From NCBI RefSeq assembly GCF_965342175.1, contig NZ_CBDRBL010000024.1, positions 20,465 to 84,464 of the forward strand: a stretch of DNA of 64,000 nt, read 5' to 3'. The notes below the pieces were generated by a model. The model searched no databases. It saw only the letters and a program-made list of their open reading frames with translations, and was not told the DNA's origin. The DNA comes from Actinacidiphila sp965342175 (lineage in GTDB: Bacteria; Actinomycetota; Actinomycetes; Streptomycetales; Streptomycetaceae). The translations under genes were made by a program, and so were the position numbers. This document shows positions 37,205 to 46,878 of this stretch, piece by piece (the stretch's first letter is position 1; each line of letters starts with the position of its first letter).

Positions 37205-37815
37205 AGTGCTGGGGCTCTCGCGCCGTCTCGCGTCTGTCGGGCGCAAGGATGCGGGCTGCGGAGGGGAGCGTGCCTGCTTGGGGTCGGCGCCGGTGTGCGG
37301 GTGGTTCGGTGGTGGGGGTTCAGGCGCCGGCGCGTGGCCGGTTGTTCGCGACTTCCGTCTCGTCACCGTCCGCGGGTAGAGGCGGCCGGTTGCCACGCCC
37401 ACGCTCGGTGGGTGGCGCGCCCGCCGTAACCCGCGTCTGCGGGTGATTCCCGTGCGGGTGGCGGGCCCGGCTGACCGGTTTTCGGGATCGGGCCCGGTTC
37501 CGCAAGGACATATCGGCGAAAGCGGGCCCGATCTCCAGCCCACCCCTTCACCGGCACTACGAAGAGTCGCAGACGCGGGTCACGGCGGGCGCGCCCACCA
37601 CCAGGAGTAGGCGTGGAAGCGGCCATCTGCACCCGCGGACGGCAACGAGGCCGCAGGTGCCGGAAAGCCCCACCCGCTCGGGCGCCTGAACCCCGCACAA
37701 GCCGACCCGCACACCGCCGAGGCCCGCCGCCCGGTGAGCCTGCGGCGCTCCGCAGGGCGCGCGTGCCCGTCCGGCTCCGGGCTCCCGTCCGCAGCCGCCG
37801 CTGTGCGCCCTAAAG
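37205..37815. repeat. Large imperfect inverted repeat in intergenic spacer
   Basis: The 1,069-bp spacer between the lytic transglycosylase and polA holds two inverted arms of roughly 240 bp each, about 37205-37441 and 37568-37815, around a 126-bp centre. The innermost arms (37411-37441 and 37568-37599) match at about 30 of 32 positions, with one gap and one substitution. Similarity continues outward through the CCGTCCGCGGGT block, GGGTTCAGGCGCC and GTGTGCGGG with more divergence. The centre has a smaller ATCGGGCCCG / CGGGCCCGAT repeat. Open frames inside are mirror images of each other (both end in GAPAVTRVC), so I treat them as repeat products, not genes. Confidence 0.75.
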
Positions 37816-38010
37816 GCGCGAGACGAACCCGGCACCCGGGCACCGGCAGCACCCCGCCCCGTTCGCGCCAGCCGCCGGCCGCCAGCCGTCAGCCGCCGGC
37901 CCGCGTCGGCACCCCCGGCACCCCATGCTGGGGCCGACCGTGCCACCCGCCTCCCTGGCGCGCTCAGTTCAGGAGGGCGCCGGAGACCCGCGCCTCGCGG
38001 CACGGCCGTC

Positions 38011-38054
38011 GTGAGCCGGGAACGTCCCGTCAGTGAGCCGGGAACGTCCCGTCA
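38011..38054. repeat. 22-bp perfect tandem duplication at polA stop codon
   Basis: Two adjacent identical 22-bp copies (beginning GTGAGCCGGGAACGTCCCG on the plus strand) end exactly at the polA stop codon. Each copy includes a CGGGA-N3-TCCCG hairpin and, read on the polA strand, begins with TGA. It may arise from slippage and may act in transcript termination. Confidence 0.85.
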
Positions 38055-40787
38055 GTGGGCCGCCGACTCCCAGTCCGGGCCGACGCCCACGGAGACGTCC
38101 AGGGGCGCCCGCAACGGATAGGCAGCCGCCATCTCGCGGCGGACGAGCTCCTCCACCGCGGCCTGTTCGCCGGGGGCGACCTCGACCACGATTTCGTCGT
38201 GCACCTGGAGCAGCAGCCGGGAGCGCAGCCCCTCCTTCGCCAGCGCCGCGTCCACCTTCAGCATCGCGATCTTGACGATGTCGGCGGCCGAGCCCTGGAT
38301 CGGCGCGTTCAGCGCCATCCGCTCGGCCATCTCGCGGCGCTGCCGGTTGTCGCTGTTGAGGTCCGGGAGGTAACGGCGGCGGCCCATGAGCGTCTCCGTG
38401 TAGCCCGTGACCCTCGCCTCCTCCACCACGCGCTGCAGATAGTCCCGCACGCCGCCGAAGCGCTGGAAGTACGTGTCCATCAGGCCGCGCGCCTCGGCCG
38501 CCTCGATGCCCAGCTGCTGCGACAGGCCGAAGGCCGACAACCCGTACGCCAGGCCGTACGACATCGCCTTGATCTTGCGGCGCATCTCGGCGTCCACCCG
38601 CTCCGGCGGCACCGAGAAGACGTAGCTGCCGACGGTGGTGTGCAGATCCTCGCCGGAGTCGAAGGCCGCGATCAGCCCCTCGTCCTCCGACAGATGCGCC
38701 ATCACCCGCAGTTCGATCTGGCTGTAGTCGGCGGTCAGCAGCGACTCGTAGCCCTCGCCGACGACGAAGCCGCGGCGGATCGCCCGGCCCTCGTCGGTGC
38801 GCACCGGCACGTTCTGCAGATTGGGGTCGGTCGACGACAGTCGGCCCGTGGCCGCCACGGTCTGGCTGAACGTGGTGTGGATCCGCCCGTCCGGAGCGAT
38901 CGTCTTGACCAGCCCCTCCACCGTCACCCGCAGCTTCGCCTGCTCCCGGTGCCGCAGCATGATCACCGGAAGTTCGTGCTCGGTCTGCGCCGCCAGCCAC
39001 GCCAGCGCGTCGGCGTCGGTGGTGTAACCCGTCTTGGTCTTCTTCGTCTTGGGCAGCCCCAGCTCGCCGAAGAGCACCTCCTGCAGCTGCTTGGGCGAGC
39101 CCAGGTTGAACTCGTGCCCGACCGCGGCGTGCGCCTCCTTCACGGCGAGCTGCACCTCGCCCGCGAACCGCTGCTCCAGGCGCTCCAGATGCTCGCGGTC
39201 CGCGGCGATGCCCGCCCGCTCCATGCGCGCCAGCAGCGCCGAGGTCGGCAGCTCCACCTCGCGCAGCAGCCGCATGGCGCCGTCCTGCTCCAGCCGTGCG
39301 GCGAAGGCCTCACCCAGATCCAGCACGGTGCGGGCCTGCACCATCAAAGCCTCGGCCTCGGCCTCCTCGTCGGCTCCGAAGGCCAACTGGCCGTCCTCGC
39401 CGCCCGCGGGCGCCAGCTCCCGGCCCAGGTACTCCACCGACAGATCGTCCAGCGCGAACGAACGACGGCCCGGCTTCACCAGGTACGCGGCGAGCGCCGT
39501 GCACATCGCGACCCCGTCCACGCTCCAGCCGTGCTCGGCGAGGACCCGCATCCCGTTCTTCGCGTTGTGCAGCACCTTCGGCCGGGCGGCGTCCGCCAGC
39601 CACGCCGCGAAGGCCCGCTCGTCCTTCTCGTCCAGCTCCGCCGGGTCGAACCATGCCGCCGGCCCCTGCGCCGTCGCCAGCGCCACCTCGGACACGCTCC
39701 CCGCGCCCAGGGCCCACGCGTCGACCGTCGCGACGCCCAGCGTCCCGCCGGCGTGCTCCACCAGCCAGTCCGCCAGCTCGCCGGCGGCCAGCACTCGGCC
39801 CTCCACGGCGACGCCGCCGGCGACCTCGCGCGCGCCCTCCTGCGCGGCACCCGGATCGGCCGCGTACAGCCGCTCCCGGAAATTGGCATGACGGAACTCC
39901 AGGGTGTCCAGCACCACGTTGAGCGCATCCCGGTCGTACGGCTGCCGCTCCAGCTCCTGCGGCCCGCACGGCAGCTCCACGTCCCGCACCAGCTCCGTCA
40001 GCCGGCGGTTGCGCTTCACCGACTCCAGGTGGGCGCGAAGATTCTCGCCCGCCTTGCCCTTCACCTCGTCCGCGCGCTCCACGAGCGCCGCGAACGAGCC
40101 GAACTGGTTGATCCACTTGGCGGCGGTCTTCTCACCGACACCCGGGATGCCCGGCAGATTGTCGGACGGGTCGCCGCGCAGCGCCGCGAAGTCCGGGTAC
40201 TGCGCCGGGGTGAGCCCGTACTTCTCCTCGACCTTCCCCGGGGTGAACCGGGTCAGCTCCGAGACGCCCTTCGTCGGGTACAGCACCGTGACGTGGTCCG
40301 AGACGAGCTGGAAGGAGTCACGGTCGCCGGTGACGATCAGCACCTCGTACCCCAGCGCCTCCGCCTGCGTGGCCAGCGTGGCGATCACATCGTCCGCCTC
40401 GTAGCCCTCCGTGGCGAAACGCCGCACGTTCATCGTGTCCAGCAGCTCACCGATCAGCGTCACCTGGCTGCGGAACTCGTCCGGCGTCGCGGACCGGGTC
40501 GCCTTGTACTCCGGGAACTCCTCCAGACGCCACGTGCGCCGCGAGACGTCGAACGCCACCGCCAGATGCGTCGGCTGCTCGTCACGCAGCGTGTTCGCCA
40601 GCATCGAAGCGAAGCCGTACACCGCGTTGGTCGGCTGGCCGGTGGTGGTGTTGAAGTTCTCCACCGGCAGCGCGTAGAACGCCCGGTACGCCAGCGAGTG
40701 CCCGTCCAGCAGCAGCAACCGGGGCCGCCCACCCTCCCGGGGTGCGGTGCCGGTCGCTGCGTTCGTCTTCTCTGCCTTTGCTGCCAC
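38052..40787 (-). CDS. polA: DNA polymerase I
   Basis: PolA fills gaps and removes RNA primers. The 911-residue product starts at GTG 40787 (MAAKAEKTNAATGTAPREGG), with GAGGA upstream. The 5'-3' exonuclease is in residues about 20-310 (LLLLDGHSLAYRAFYALP, EADDVIATLA, GDRDSFQLVSD, GVGEKTAAKW). The middle 3'-5' exonuclease-like domain is degenerate: the region equivalent to FDTETD reads VDAWALG and the later Asp block reads VAMCTALAAYL, so proofreading is probably absent, as in other actinobacterial Pol I. The polymerase domain is intact (LLTADYSQIELRVMAHLS, AMSYGLAYGLSAFGLS, LLQVHDEIVVEV). A tandem repeat covers the stop. Confidence 0.97.
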   Translation of the reverse strand: MAAKAEKTNAATGTAPREGGRPRLLLLDGHSLAYRAFYALPVENFNTTTGQPTNAVYGFASMLANTLRDEQPTHLAVAFDVSRRTWRLEEFPEYKATRSATPDEFRSQVTLIGELLDTMNVRRFATEGYEADDVIATLATQAEALGYEVLIVTGDRDSFQLVSDHVTVLYPTKGVSELTRFTPGKVEEKYGLTPAQYPDFAALRGDPSDNLPGIPGVGEKTAAKWINQFGSFAALVERADEVKGKAGENLRAHLESVKRNRRLTELVRDVELPCGPQELERQPYDRDALNVVLDTLEFRHANFRERLYAADPGAAQEGAREVAGGVAVEGRVLAAGELADWLVEHAGGTLGVATVDAWALGAGSVSEVALATAQGPAAWFDPAELDEKDERAFAAWLADAARPKVLHNAKNGMRVLAEHGWSVDGVAMCTALAAYLVKPGRRSFALDDLSVEYLGRELAPAGGEDGQLAFGADEEAEAEALMVQARTVLDLGEAFAARLEQDGAMRLLREVELPTSALLARMERAGIAADREHLERLEQRFAGEVQLAVKEAHAAVGHEFNLGSPKQLQEVLFGELGLPKTKKTKTGYTTDADALAWLAAQTEHELPVIMLRHREQAKLRVTVEGLVKTIAPDGRIHTTFSQTVAATGRLSSTDPNLQNVPVRTDEGRAIRRGFVVGEGYESLLTADYSQIELRVMAHLSEDEGLIAAFDSGEDLHTTVGSYVFSVPPERVDAEMRRKIKAMSYGLAYGLSAFGLSQQLGIEAAEARGLMDTYFQRFGGVRDYLQRVVEEARVTGYTETLMGRRRYLPDLNSDNRQRREMAERMALNAPIQGSAADIVKIAMLKVDAALAKEGLRSRLLLQVHDEIVVEVAPGEQAAVEELVRREMAAAYPLRAPLDVSVGVGPDWESAAH

Positions 40788-40854
40788 GTCACCGATCCTC
40801 CCACGCCCGACCGACACTGCCCGTCCCGCGCCTCGTCGTGGCAGGATCGCTCCC

Positions 40855-43164
40855 ATGGCAGGCAAAGCACCCGCAGGCGACCCCGTCCAGGACGCACCCG
40901 AGGTCAGCGGCCCGCAGCACGCAGCTGCGGGGCTCCCGGCCATCGGGCACACCCTCCGCGTCGCGCAGCGGCAGATGGGGGTGCGCCGTACCGCGCTGAC
41001 CCTCCTCAAGGTCAACCAGAAGGACGGCTTCGACTGCCCCGGCTGCGCCTGGCCCGAGCCGGAGCACCGGCACACCGCCGAGTTCTGCGAGAACGGCGCC
41101 AAGGCCGTCGCGGAGGAGGCCACCCTGCGCCGGGTCACCCCGGACTTCTTCGCCGCGCACCCCGTCGCCGACCTCGCCCGGCGCAGCGGCTACTGGCTCG
41201 GCCAGCAGGGCCGCCTCACCCAGCCCATGTACCTGCCCGAGGGCGCCGACCACTACGAGCCCGTCCCCTGGGAGCGCGCCTTCGAGATCGTCGCCGACGA
41301 GCTGAACCGCCTGGCGAGCCCCGACGAGGCCGTGTTCTACACCTCCGGCCGCACCAGCAACGAGGCCGCCTTCCTCTACCAGCTCTTCGCCCGCGAGTTC
41401 GGCACCAACAACCTGCCCGACTGCTCCAACATGTGCCACGAGTCGTCCGGCTCGGCGCTCGCGGAGACCATCGGCATCGGCAAGGGCAGCGTCCTGCTCG
41501 AGGACCTGTACCGCGCCGACCTGATCATCGTCGCCGGGCAGAACCCCGGGACCAACCACCCCCGCATGCTCTCCGCCCTGGAGAAGGCCAAGGCCGGCGG
41601 CGCGAAGATCGTCACGGTCAACCCGCTGCCCGAAGCCGGCCTGCAGCGCTTCAAGAACCCGCAGACCCCCAAGGGGTTGGCCGGCGGCGGCACCCCGCTC
41701 GCCGACCTCTTCCTGCAGATCCGGCTCGGCGGGGACCAGGCACTCTTCCGCGCCCTCAACAAGGCCCTTCTCGAGGCCGAGGACAAGGCGCCCGGCACCG
41801 TGCTCGACCAGGCCTTCATCGCCGGCCACACCCACGGCTTCGAGGAGTGCGCGGCCGCCGCCCGCGCCACCGACCCCGGCGAAGTGCTGCGCGCCACCGG
41901 ACTGCCGAAGTCCGACATCGACCGGCTGCTCGCCATGGTCCTCGACGCCAAGAGCGTCATCGTCTGCTGGGCCATGGGCCTCACCCAGCACAAGCACTCC
42001 GTGCCCACCATCAAGGAAGTCGTCAACTTCCTCCTCCTGCGCGGCAACATCGGCCGCCCCGGCGCCGGCGTGTGCCCCGTCCGCGGCCACAGCAACGTCC
42101 AGGGCGACCGCACCATGGGCATCTACGAGAAGCCCGCGCCCGCCTTCCTGGACGCCCTGGAGAAGGAGTTCGGCTTCGCCCCGCCCCGCGAGCACGGACT
42201 CGACACCGTCGCCGCCATCCGCGCCCTGCGCGACGGCCGGGCCAAGGTCTTCTTCGCCATGGGAGGCAACTTCGTCGCCGCGTCACCGGACACCGACGTC
42301 ACCGAGGACGCCATGCGCCGCTGCCGCCTCACCGTTCACGTGTCCACCAAGCTCAACCGCTCCCACGTGGTCACCGGCGCCCGCGCCCTGATGCTGCCCA
42401 CGCTGGGCCGCACCGAGAGGGACGTCCAGGCGGCCAGCGAGCAGTTCGTCACCGTCGAGGACTCCATGGGCATGGTGCACGCCTCACGCGGCGGCCTGGA
42501 GCCCGCGGGCCCCCTCCTGCTGTCGGAGCCCGCCATCATCTGCCGCCTCGCCCGTGCCGTCCTCGGCCCGGACAGCCGGGTGCCCTGGGAGGAGCTCGAG
42601 GTCGACTACGACCGGATCCGCGACCGCATCTCCCGGGTGGTCCCCGGCTTCGACGACTTCAACGTCAAGGTGCGCCGCCCCGGCGGCTTCACCCTCCCGC
42701 ACGCCCCGCGCGACTCCCGCAGCTTCCCCACCGCCACCGGGCGGGCCCACTTCACCGCCGCGCCCCTGGAGTACCCGCACGTTCCCGAGGGACGGCTGCT
42801 GCTACAGACGCTGCGCTCGCACGACCAGTACAACACCACCATCTACGGCCTCGACGACCGCTACCGCGGTATCAAGGGCGGGCGCCGCGTCGTCCTCGTC
42901 CACCCCGACGACGCCGCCGCACTCGGCCTCACCGACGGCGCCCACACCGACCTCGTCAGCGAGTGGACCGACGGCACCGAGCGCCGCGCCGAGGGCTTCC
43001 GGGTCGTCCACTACCCGACGGCCCGCGGCTGCGCCGCCGCCTACTACCCGGAGACCAACGTCCTGGTCCCGCTCGACCACACCGCCGACACCAGCAACAC
43101 CCCGGCGTCGAAGTCCGTCGTCGTCCGGCTGGAACCGACCACCCCGGTCGGCGGCCCCCGCTGA
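40855..43164 (+). CDS. FdhF/YdeP-family molybdopterin oxidoreductase
   Basis: The 769-residue protein starts at ATG 40855, divergent from polA with a 67-bp gap. It matches the FdhF/YdeP family (TIGR01701 type), molybdopterin enzymes related to formate dehydrogenase H. Seen: FDCPGCAWPEP near the N-terminus, the cofactor pocket NLPDCSNMCHESSGSALAETIGIGKG, AGQNPGTNHPRMLSALEKAKAGGAKIVTVNPLPEAG, LLRGNIGRPGAGVCPVRGHSNVQGDRTMG and a C-terminal MopB domain (YNTTIYGLDDRYRGIKGGRR). No in-frame TGA/Sec is needed. Substrate is unknown; formate dehydrogenase activity is not proven for this subgroup. YdeP relatives have been linked to acid resistance. Confidence 0.9.
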   Translation: MAGKAPAGDPVQDAPEVSGPQHAAAGLPAIGHTLRVAQRQMGVRRTALTLLKVNQKDGFDCPGCAWPEPEHRHTAEFCENGAKAVAEEATLRRVTPDFFAAHPVADLARRSGYWLGQQGRLTQPMYLPEGADHYEPVPWERAFEIVADELNRLASPDEAVFYTSGRTSNEAAFLYQLFAREFGTNNLPDCSNMCHESSGSALAETIGIGKGSVLLEDLYRADLIIVAGQNPGTNHPRMLSALEKAKAGGAKIVTVNPLPEAGLQRFKNPQTPKGLAGGGTPLADLFLQIRLGGDQALFRALNKALLEAEDKAPGTVLDQAFIAGHTHGFEECAAAARATDPGEVLRATGLPKSDIDRLLAMVLDAKSVIVCWAMGLTQHKHSVPTIKEVVNFLLLRGNIGRPGAGVCPVRGHSNVQGDRTMGIYEKPAPAFLDALEKEFGFAPPREHGLDTVAAIRALRDGRAKVFFAMGGNFVAASPDTDVTEDAMRRCRLTVHVSTKLNRSHVVTGARALMLPTLGRTERDVQAASEQFVTVEDSMGMVHASRGGLEPAGPLLLSEPAIICRLARAVLGPDSRVPWEELEVDYDRIRDRISRVVPGFDDFNVKVRRPGGFTLPHAPRDSRSFPTATGRAHFTAAPLEYPHVPEGRLLLQTLRSHDQYNTTIYGLDDRYRGIKGGRRVVLVHPDDAAALGLTDGAHTDLVSEWTDGTERRAEGFRVVHYPTARGCAAAYYPETNVLVPLDHTADTSNTPASKSVVVRLEPTTPVGGPR

Positions 43165-43220
43165 CCGTCCGGTAGAACACGGGCCAGTACACCGAACGAC
43201 GACGATCGGAGCCACCGTCC

Positions 43221-43706
43221 ATGGGCGAGCAGACCACCTCCAGCCTTTTCTCCCCGGAGGTCATCGAGCAGTACGCCGGGCTCGGCGTCGACCTGGAGGC
43301 GCTCTTCTCCGCCGGCGACCTCGGCTCCCGCATGGGCGTCGAGATCGTCGAGGCGAGCGCGGAGCGCGTCGTGGCCACCATGCCCGTCGAAGGCAACACC
43401 CAGCCCTACGGGCTCCTCCACGGCGGCGCCTCCGCCGTCCTGGCGGAGACCATCGGCTCCATCGGCGCCATGCTGCACGGAGGCCCCGCCAAGATCGCCG
43501 TCGGAGTCGACCTCAACTGCACCCACCACCGCGGTGTCCGCACCGGCCGGGTGACCGGCGTCGCGACCCCCGTCCACCGCGGCCGCTCCTCCGCGACCTA
43601 CGAGATCGTCATCAGCGACGAGCAGGACCGCCGCGTCTGCTCCGCCCGCCTCACCTGCGCGCTGCGCCCGGCCGCCCCTGCCGCGTCGGGCACCGCCGCC
43701 TCCTGA
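43221..43706 (+). CDS. Hotdog-fold thioesterase (PaaI family)
   Basis: A 161-residue protein starting at ATG 43221. The hotdog core is seen in MGVEIVEASAERVVATMPVEGNTQPYGLLHGGASAVLAETIGS, with the PaaI-type HGGxxxxLAE signature, then VGVDLNCTHHRGVRTGRVTGVATPVHRGRSSATYEIVI. It probably hydrolyses acyl- or aryl-CoA thioesters. It begins 56 bp after the molybdoenzyme gene and could be co-transcribed. A bidirectional hairpin at 43755 separates it from the convergent liv operon. Confidence 0.92.
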   Translation: MGEQTTSSLFSPEVIEQYAGLGVDLEALFSAGDLGSRMGVEIVEASAERVVATMPVEGNTQPYGLLHGGASAVLAETIGSIGAMLHGGPAKIAVGVDLNCTHHRGVRTGRVTGVATPVHRGRSSATYEIVISDEQDRRVCSARLTCALRPAAPAASGTAAS

Positions 43707-43754
43707 CTCCCGTCCGGACGGGGCCCACGCCCGCGGCGCACGGACGCACATGAC

Positions 43755-43787
43755 GAGAACGGCCCCCGGAACCCAGGGGCCGTTCTC
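43755..43787. terminator. Bidirectional terminator between thioesterase and livF
   Basis: A perfect 12-bp stem (GAGAACGGCCCC / GGGGCCGTTCTC) with a 9-nt loop lies 49 bp after the thioesterase stop and 33 bp after livF on the other strand. It probably ends both convergent transcripts. Confidence 0.8.
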
Positions 43788-43820
43788 CTCGCCACAAGGC
43801 GCGCCATGCGACGCCGTACG

Positions 43821-44581
<761 letters not shown>

Positions 44582-44585
<4 letters not shown>

Positions 44586-45514
44586 CGGCCCTCCTCCTCG
44601 GACTCACGCGGCGCGGGGACTTCCGGAGCGTCGGCCGCGTGGTGAGACTCGGCGATCTCCACCATCTCCGCGACGGCCTCCACGGCCTCCTCGTCGGCCG
44701 AACCCAGGTACGCCTCGATCACCGCGGGATCGCGCTGCACCTCCTCGGGCAGACCCTCGGCGATCACCTTGCCGAAGTTCAGCACCATGACGCGGTCGGC
44801 GACCGACATCACGAGCTTCATGTCGTGCTCGATCAGCAGCACGCTGACGCCCAGCTCCTGGTTGATCCGGCGGATCAGCTGCTCCAGCTCCAGCTTCTCC
44901 GTCGGGTTCGTGCCGGCCGCCGGCTCGTCCAGCAGCAGCACCTTCGGATCGGTCGCCAGCGCCCGGGCGATCTCCAGACGCCGCTGGTCACCATAGGAGA
45001 GGCTGGCCGCCAACTCGTTGTGCTTGCCGGCCAGGCCCACATAGGCCAGCAGCTCCTGCGCCCGCTTGTCGCTGGCCTTCTCGTCCCGGCGCGCCCATGG
45101 CATGCCCAGCATGATCGAGATCGCTCCCGACTTCTGCCGCGACTCCGCCGCGATCTTGACGTTCTCCAGTGCCGTCAGAGCACCGAAGAGCCGGATGTTC
45201 TGGTACGTCCGGGCCACGCCGTAACGGTTCACCAGGTACGGCTTGGTGCCGAGCAGCTTGTGCTCCGCACCGCCCTCCTCATGGAAGGTGATCGAGCCTT
45301 CCTGCGGGACGTACACACCCGTCAGGGAGTTGAACAGCGAGGTCTTGCCCGCGCCGTTCGGGCCGATCACCGCGAGGATCTCGCCCCTCCGCATGGTCAG
45401 ATCGACGTCCGAGAGGCTGGTGAGACCGCCGAACCGCAGCGTCACGCCACGGGCCTGCAGCACCACCCCACCGGTCTGCGCGGGCTGCACGCCCGCCTCC
45501 TGCACCGCGTTCAC
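44582..45514 (-). CDS. livG: Branched-chain amino acid ABC transporter ATP-binding protein
   Basis: LivG is the first ATPase of the importer. The 310-residue protein starts at GTG 45514, overlapping livM. Walker A GPNGAGKTSLFNSLTG, LivG-type Q-loop GVARTYQNIRLFGALTALENV, signature LSYGDQRRLEIARALA, Walker B VLLLDEPAAGTNP, H-loop LLIEHDM. The C-terminus is extended by an acidic tail (EEAVEAVAEMVEIAESHHAADAPE) not usual in enterobacterial LivG. Confidence 0.96.
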
Positions 45515-46878
45515 GACTTCACGCCTCCCGTCGGCTCGGTCATCGCATCGGCGTCACCGATGCCCGCCTCCGCCATGTGCAGCTCGCGCTGCCTGCGGCG
45601 GGAGGGGATCACACCCTGCGGACGGAAGATCATCATCAGCACGAGCAGCGCACCCAGGTAGATGAAGCGGTCCTGCTCCGGGACGTAGTCGCGCAGCGCG
45701 TTCGGCAGCCACACCAGCAGCGCGGCACCGAACAGGACGCCGGCGATGGAGCCCATGCCGCCGAACACCACGTACGCCAGCGCGAGCACCGACAGCACGA
45801 TGGTGAAGTTCTCCGGGTTGATGAAGCCCACCTTGCTGGAGTAGACGACACCCGCCAGACCCGAGGTCGAGGCACCGATCGCGAACGCCAGCAGCTTGTA
45901 CCGGACGGTGTTGATGCCCGTCGCCGAGGCGGCCACCTCGTCCTCCCGGATCGCCGTCCAGGTGCGGCCGATCCGCGAGTGCTCCAGGCGGTTGTACAGG
46001 AAGACCAGCACCACCAGGAAGAACAGCAGCAGGTACCAGTAGGGCAGCGGGTCCAGCGTCCAGTCGTAGTTGATGGGACCGATGTGGATCGACGGGTGCG
46101 GGATGCCGATCACACCGCGCGAACCGTTCGTGAACCCGTCCGAGTTCTTGGCGACCAGGTACACGATCTCGTGGAAGCCGAGCGTCACGATCGCCAGGTA
46201 GTCACCGCGCAGCCGCAGCGTGGGGGCGCCCAGCAGCACACCGGCGATCAGGCAGGTGACGATGGCGAACGGGATCGACTCCAGCGCGCCCACGGTGAAC
46301 GGCGGCTTCACCGGCATGTGTCCGGTCCAGAAGGCGCAGGAGTACGCGCCGATCGCGTAGAAGGCGATGAAGCCCAGGTCCAGCAGACCGGCCCAGCCGA
46401 CCACCACGTTCAGACCGACCGCGATGATCATGAAGACCCCCATCTGCGTGACGAGGACCTCCTGCCAGAACAGGCTGGCGTTGGCGGGGATCACAATCGC
46501 CAGCACCAGGATGAGCAGCAGTCCGCCCAGGCGCAGCCAGCCGTTGGACCGGAACATCGCCCGCGTCGGCTCCAGCGACTTGTTGACACCCTGCGCACCC
46601 TGCCGGGCCGCGTCCCGCACCGGAGCGCCGAACTCCACCAGCGCCCACACACCCACCAGGATGGCGACGCAGATGTACAGGCGCGCCGACTCGAAGGCGC
46701 CGGTGAACGCCGACAACTTCTCCGCCGGGTTGCCGTCCTCGCCAGTCATCAACGCGAGGATGAAGCCCAGCACCACCATGGCGATCAGGCGGGTCCAACG
46801 GGGCTCCTGGTACCACGCCCTGCGGCGCAGCTTGGCCACGTCCACCGAGAAGGACTTGGAAGCGGTCGCGTCGCTCAT
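45511..46878 (-). CDS. livM: Branched-chain amino acid ABC transporter permease LivM
   Basis: The 455-residue permease starts at ATG 46878 (MSDATASKSFSVDVAKLRRRAWYQ), overlapping livH by 4 bp. An N-terminal extension with two extra spans (RLIAMVVLGFILALMTG, LYICVAILVGVWALVEFG) precedes the conserved LivM core (VVGWAGLLDLGFIAFYAIGAYSCAFW, LRLRGDYLAIVTLGFHEIVYL). The cytoplasmic EAA-like loop GRTWTAIREDEVAASATGINTVRYKLLAFAIGA contacts the ATPases. It forms the transmembrane pore with LivH. Confidence 0.95.
   Translation of the reverse strand: MSDATASKSFSVDVAKLRRRAWYQEPRWTRLIAMVVLGFILALMTGEDGNPAEKLSAFTGAFESARLYICVAILVGVWALVEFGAPVRDAARQGAQGVNKSLEPTRAMFRSNGWLRLGGLLLILVLAIVIPANASLFWQEVLVTQMGVFMIIAVGLNVVVGWAGLLDLGFIAFYAIGAYSCAFWTGHMPVKPPFTVGALESIPFAIVTCLIAGVLLGAPTLRLRGDYLAIVTLGFHEIVYLVAKNSDGFTNGSRGVIGIPHPSIHIGPINYDWTLDPLPYWYLLLFFLVVLVFLYNRLEHSRIGRTWTAIREDEVAASATGINTVRYKLLAFAIGASTSGLAGVVYSSKVGFINPENFTIVLSVLALAYVVFGGMGSIAGVLFGAALLVWLPNALRDYVPEQDRFIYLGALLVLMMIFRPQGVIPSRRRQRELHMAEAGIGDADAMTEPTGGVKS

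Noticed and set aside
37122..38003. Small open frames on both strands in the transglycosylase-polA spacer
   Set aside because: They mirror each other across the inverted repeat and have Arg/Ala/Gly-rich products with no ribosome sites, so they are repeat by-products.
40855..43164. Selenocysteine-containing formate dehydrogenase
   Set aside because: No in-frame TGA occurs in the gene and the motifs fit the YdeP/FdhF-like Cys group.
38055..43175. 1,706-codon plus-strand open frame across polA and the molybdoenzyme gene
   Set aside because: It runs antisense through polA and out of frame through the next gene, with an Arg/Pro/Gln-rich product.
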